Part shown: positions 62,650 through 64,000 of the stretch, piece by piece
Numbering within the stretch: the first letter of the stretch is position 1
How the letters are laid out: every line of letters starts with the position of its first letter
Assembly: GCF_002205895.1 (NCBI RefSeq)
Contig: NZ_NJDE01000003.1
Span: forward strand, 124,001-188,000
DNA: 64,000 nt
Source: Saccharibacillus sp. O23
Lineage (GTDB): Bacteria; Bacillota; Bacilli; Paenibacillales; Paenibacillaceae
Reading direction: 5' to 3'
The notes under the pieces: model-generated
Told to the model about the DNA's origin: nothing
Seen by the model: the letters and a program-made list of their open reading frames with translations, nothing else
The model's database searches: none
Position numbers and translations under genes: made by a program

Positions 62650-63981
62650 TTATTTGCCGGCCGTCTTATCGATCGCCGCGTCGGCTTTCTCGAGCGTCGT
62701 CTTGGCGTCCTGTTTGCCGGCCATCATCTTCTCGAATTCTTTGATGATATTGTCGTTGATCTGGCCTTGTTTCTCGTTGCGCGGCCAGTATTTGACGAAG
62801 TCGGCCGACTGCGCGTAATCGCTGCGGTACGGCATGTCTTTGAACGCCTGCGAATCCAGCACTTTGGTCACGCTCGGGATATGGCCCGCTTTGGCCCACA
62901 TCTCGCCGTTGTCTGCCAGCCATTTGGCGAAGACGAGCGCCGCTTTCTGCTTGGCCGGATCTTCTTTGCCGTGTTTCGGCAGCGCCAGCGTATGCGAGTC
63001 GCCCCATGTCGCCGGTTGATCGTAGATCTGCGGCATCGGCACGACGCCGAAATCGAGTCCTTCGATATTCTCGAACGCTCCGGTGCTCCATACGCCGGTG
63101 ATCAGCACGGCCGCGCGTTTATCTTGGAACAGCTTGACCGCGTCGTTGATCTTCGGCGGGATCAGGCCCGACTTGTACAGACTGTCGACGTATTCCAGCG
63201 CTTCGAGCGCCTGAGGGTTGTTCAACTCGCCTTTGCCTTCGGCGTCGTAGAATTTGCCTCCGTCCGTAAGCTGGTTGTAGAAGCCCCAGAACATCCAGTA
63301 CGAGTCGATCCGGACGTCCGGTTGGGCCAGCGGAGCCACGTCGGCCGGAACGGCGCTTTTGATCTTGTTCAAGAACTCGGTGAAGCCTTCCGGCGACTTG
63401 TCGTAGACCGGGTTGCCGTCTTCGCCGAGCACTCCGGCTTTCTTCAAGTATTCTTTGTTGTAATACATGACGATCGCGTGGGTATCGAGCGGGATCGAAT
63501 AGTGTTTGTCTTCGTAGACGGTCGAATCGAGAATCGTCGGATTGAATTCGCCCCAATCGATCTGCGCTTCCGCGGCCAGATCGTCGAGCGGCGTCACGAA
63601 GCCGGACGGAACGAACTGCGGCATCCGCGAGGAGTGCAGGACCATAAGATCCGGAGCCTGATCCGACGCGATCGCCGTTTGCAGCTTGGTATAATAATCG
63701 CTTGCGGGATTGGCGAGCTGTTCCACATGGATCTCTTGGTTCTCCGAGTTGAACTTCTCGATCATCTGAGTCATGAATTCGCCGTCGCCGCCGCTGAACG
63801 GCGTCCAGTAGGAGATGGTGGTCTTGCCTGCCGGCGCGTCGCCGCCGCTGTCGCCGCTTCCGGTCGCCCCTGTCGTACCGGTATCCGTCGACGTGCCCGG
63901 ACCTCCCGCCGCGCAGGCGCTGAGCAGCAGCATGAGCGTCATGGCCATCGCGCCGAGCTTGAACGTGCGTCTTTTTCTCAT
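62650..63981 (-). CDS. Sugar ABC transporter substrate-binding lipoprotein
   Basis: 443 residues with a lipoprotein signal (LLLSAC), a Gly/Thr/Ser linker (about 25-55), and an SBP_bac_1 (MalE-like) fold: ISYWTPFSGGDGEF, DLMVLHSSRMPQFV, and TWGDSHTLALPKHG. It binds an oligosaccharide outside the cell and hands it to the MalF/MalG-type channel. The GH2 glycosidase at the operon end suggests a beta-linked glycan. GGGAGG lies 8 bases before the ATG. The promoter lies beyond the window; no ATPase gene is present, as is usual for CUT1 operons sharing an MsmK-type ATPase. Confidence 0.92.
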   Translation of the reverse strand: MRKRRTFKLGAMAMTLMLLLSACAAGGPGTSTDTGTTGATGSGDSGGDAPAGKTTISYWTPFSGGDGEFMTQMIEKFNSENQEIHVEQLANPASDYYTKLQTAIASDQAPDLMVLHSSRMPQFVPSGFVTPLDDLAAEAQIDWGEFNPTILDSTVYEDKHYSIPLDTHAIVMYYNKEYLKKAGVLGEDGNPVYDKSPEGFTEFLNKIKSAVPADVAPLAQPDVRIDSYWMFWGFYNQLTDGGKFYDAEGKGELNNPQALEALEYVDSLYKSGLIPPKINDAVKLFQDKRAAVLITGVWSTGAFENIEGLDFGVVPMPQIYDQPATWGDSHTLALPKHGKEDPAKQKAALVFAKWLADNGEMWAKAGHIPSVTKVLDSQAFKDMPYRSDYAQSADFVKYWPRNEKQGQINDNIIKEFEKMMAGKQDAKTTLEKADAAIDKTAGK

Positions 63982-64000
63982 CTTTTCGGCCTCCCTCGGA

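Overview
The window reads as chromosomal DNA of a GC-rich, spore-forming-type Bacillota of the Paenibacillaceae (Saccharibacillus or Paenibacillus would fit; this is inference). The reasons are close matches to Bacillus regulators (DesK/DesR with His188 and Asp54 at the B. subtilis positions), Bacillus-type Fur and Zur 7-1-7 boxes, GGAGG ribosome-binding sites, YheC/D-type ATP-grasp genes, S-layer-homology (SLH) proteins with FIVAR repeats, and 7TM-DISM hybrid kinases. I see no rRNA, tRNA, CRISPR array, transposase or prophage gene. About 48 protein genes were judged real.

Left part (1-10 kb): tatA (with the first codons of tatC at the edge) is transcribed away from efeUOB, an iron uptake operon whose EfeB carries a twin-arginine signal. 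Both directions have a consensus sigma-A promoter followed by a perfect Fur box. A 1.07-kb repeat-rich spacer follows, then a guanylate-kinase-like gene, pepT, a pentapeptide-repeat protein and an aldo/keto reductase.

10-24 kb: a lipoprotein, a 215-bp palindromic intergenic element, a YxjG-type methionine synthase, a YaaH-type transporter, a DsbA/FrnE oxidoreductase with an operator-like promoter, a three-gene signalling cluster (double-core hybrid kinase, a receiver with Glu in place of the phospho-Asp, and a receiver-SARP regulator), a TetR regulator, a GNAT acetyltransferase gene split by a 106-bp foldback insertion, a DinB-like protein, and a CitA/CitB-type two-component pair.

24-37 kb: a tandem double ATP-grasp protein co-transcribed with a secreted protein carrying degenerate SLH repeats, then two giant SLH surface proteins in tandem. 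They have different N-terminal modules but almost identical C-terminal halves, and they share an upstream motif.

37-48 kb: MBL-fold hydrolase, membrane M23 peptidase, an OmpR-type two-component pair, a NitT/TauT-type ABC transporter, and des-desK-desR (membrane lipid desaturation with its thermosensor), then rluF.

48-64 kb: a DoxX protein; a five-gene NikA/Opp/Cnt-type ABC operon with a Zur box lying between -35 and -10, implying zinc uptake; an NmrA-like reductase; two tandem membrane-anchored alpha/beta hydrolases; two small unknown proteins; and a CUT1 sugar ABC operon ending in a GH2 glycosidase, with a hairpin terminator after the binding-protein gene.

Metal homeostasis (Fur iron, Zur zinc), envelope sensing (four two-component systems) and cell-surface display are the main themes. 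The least ordinary items are the foldback insertion in the GNAT gene, the 215-bp palindrome, the Glu53 receiver next to the double-core kinase, the double ATP-grasp operon and the Zur-controlled ABC operon.
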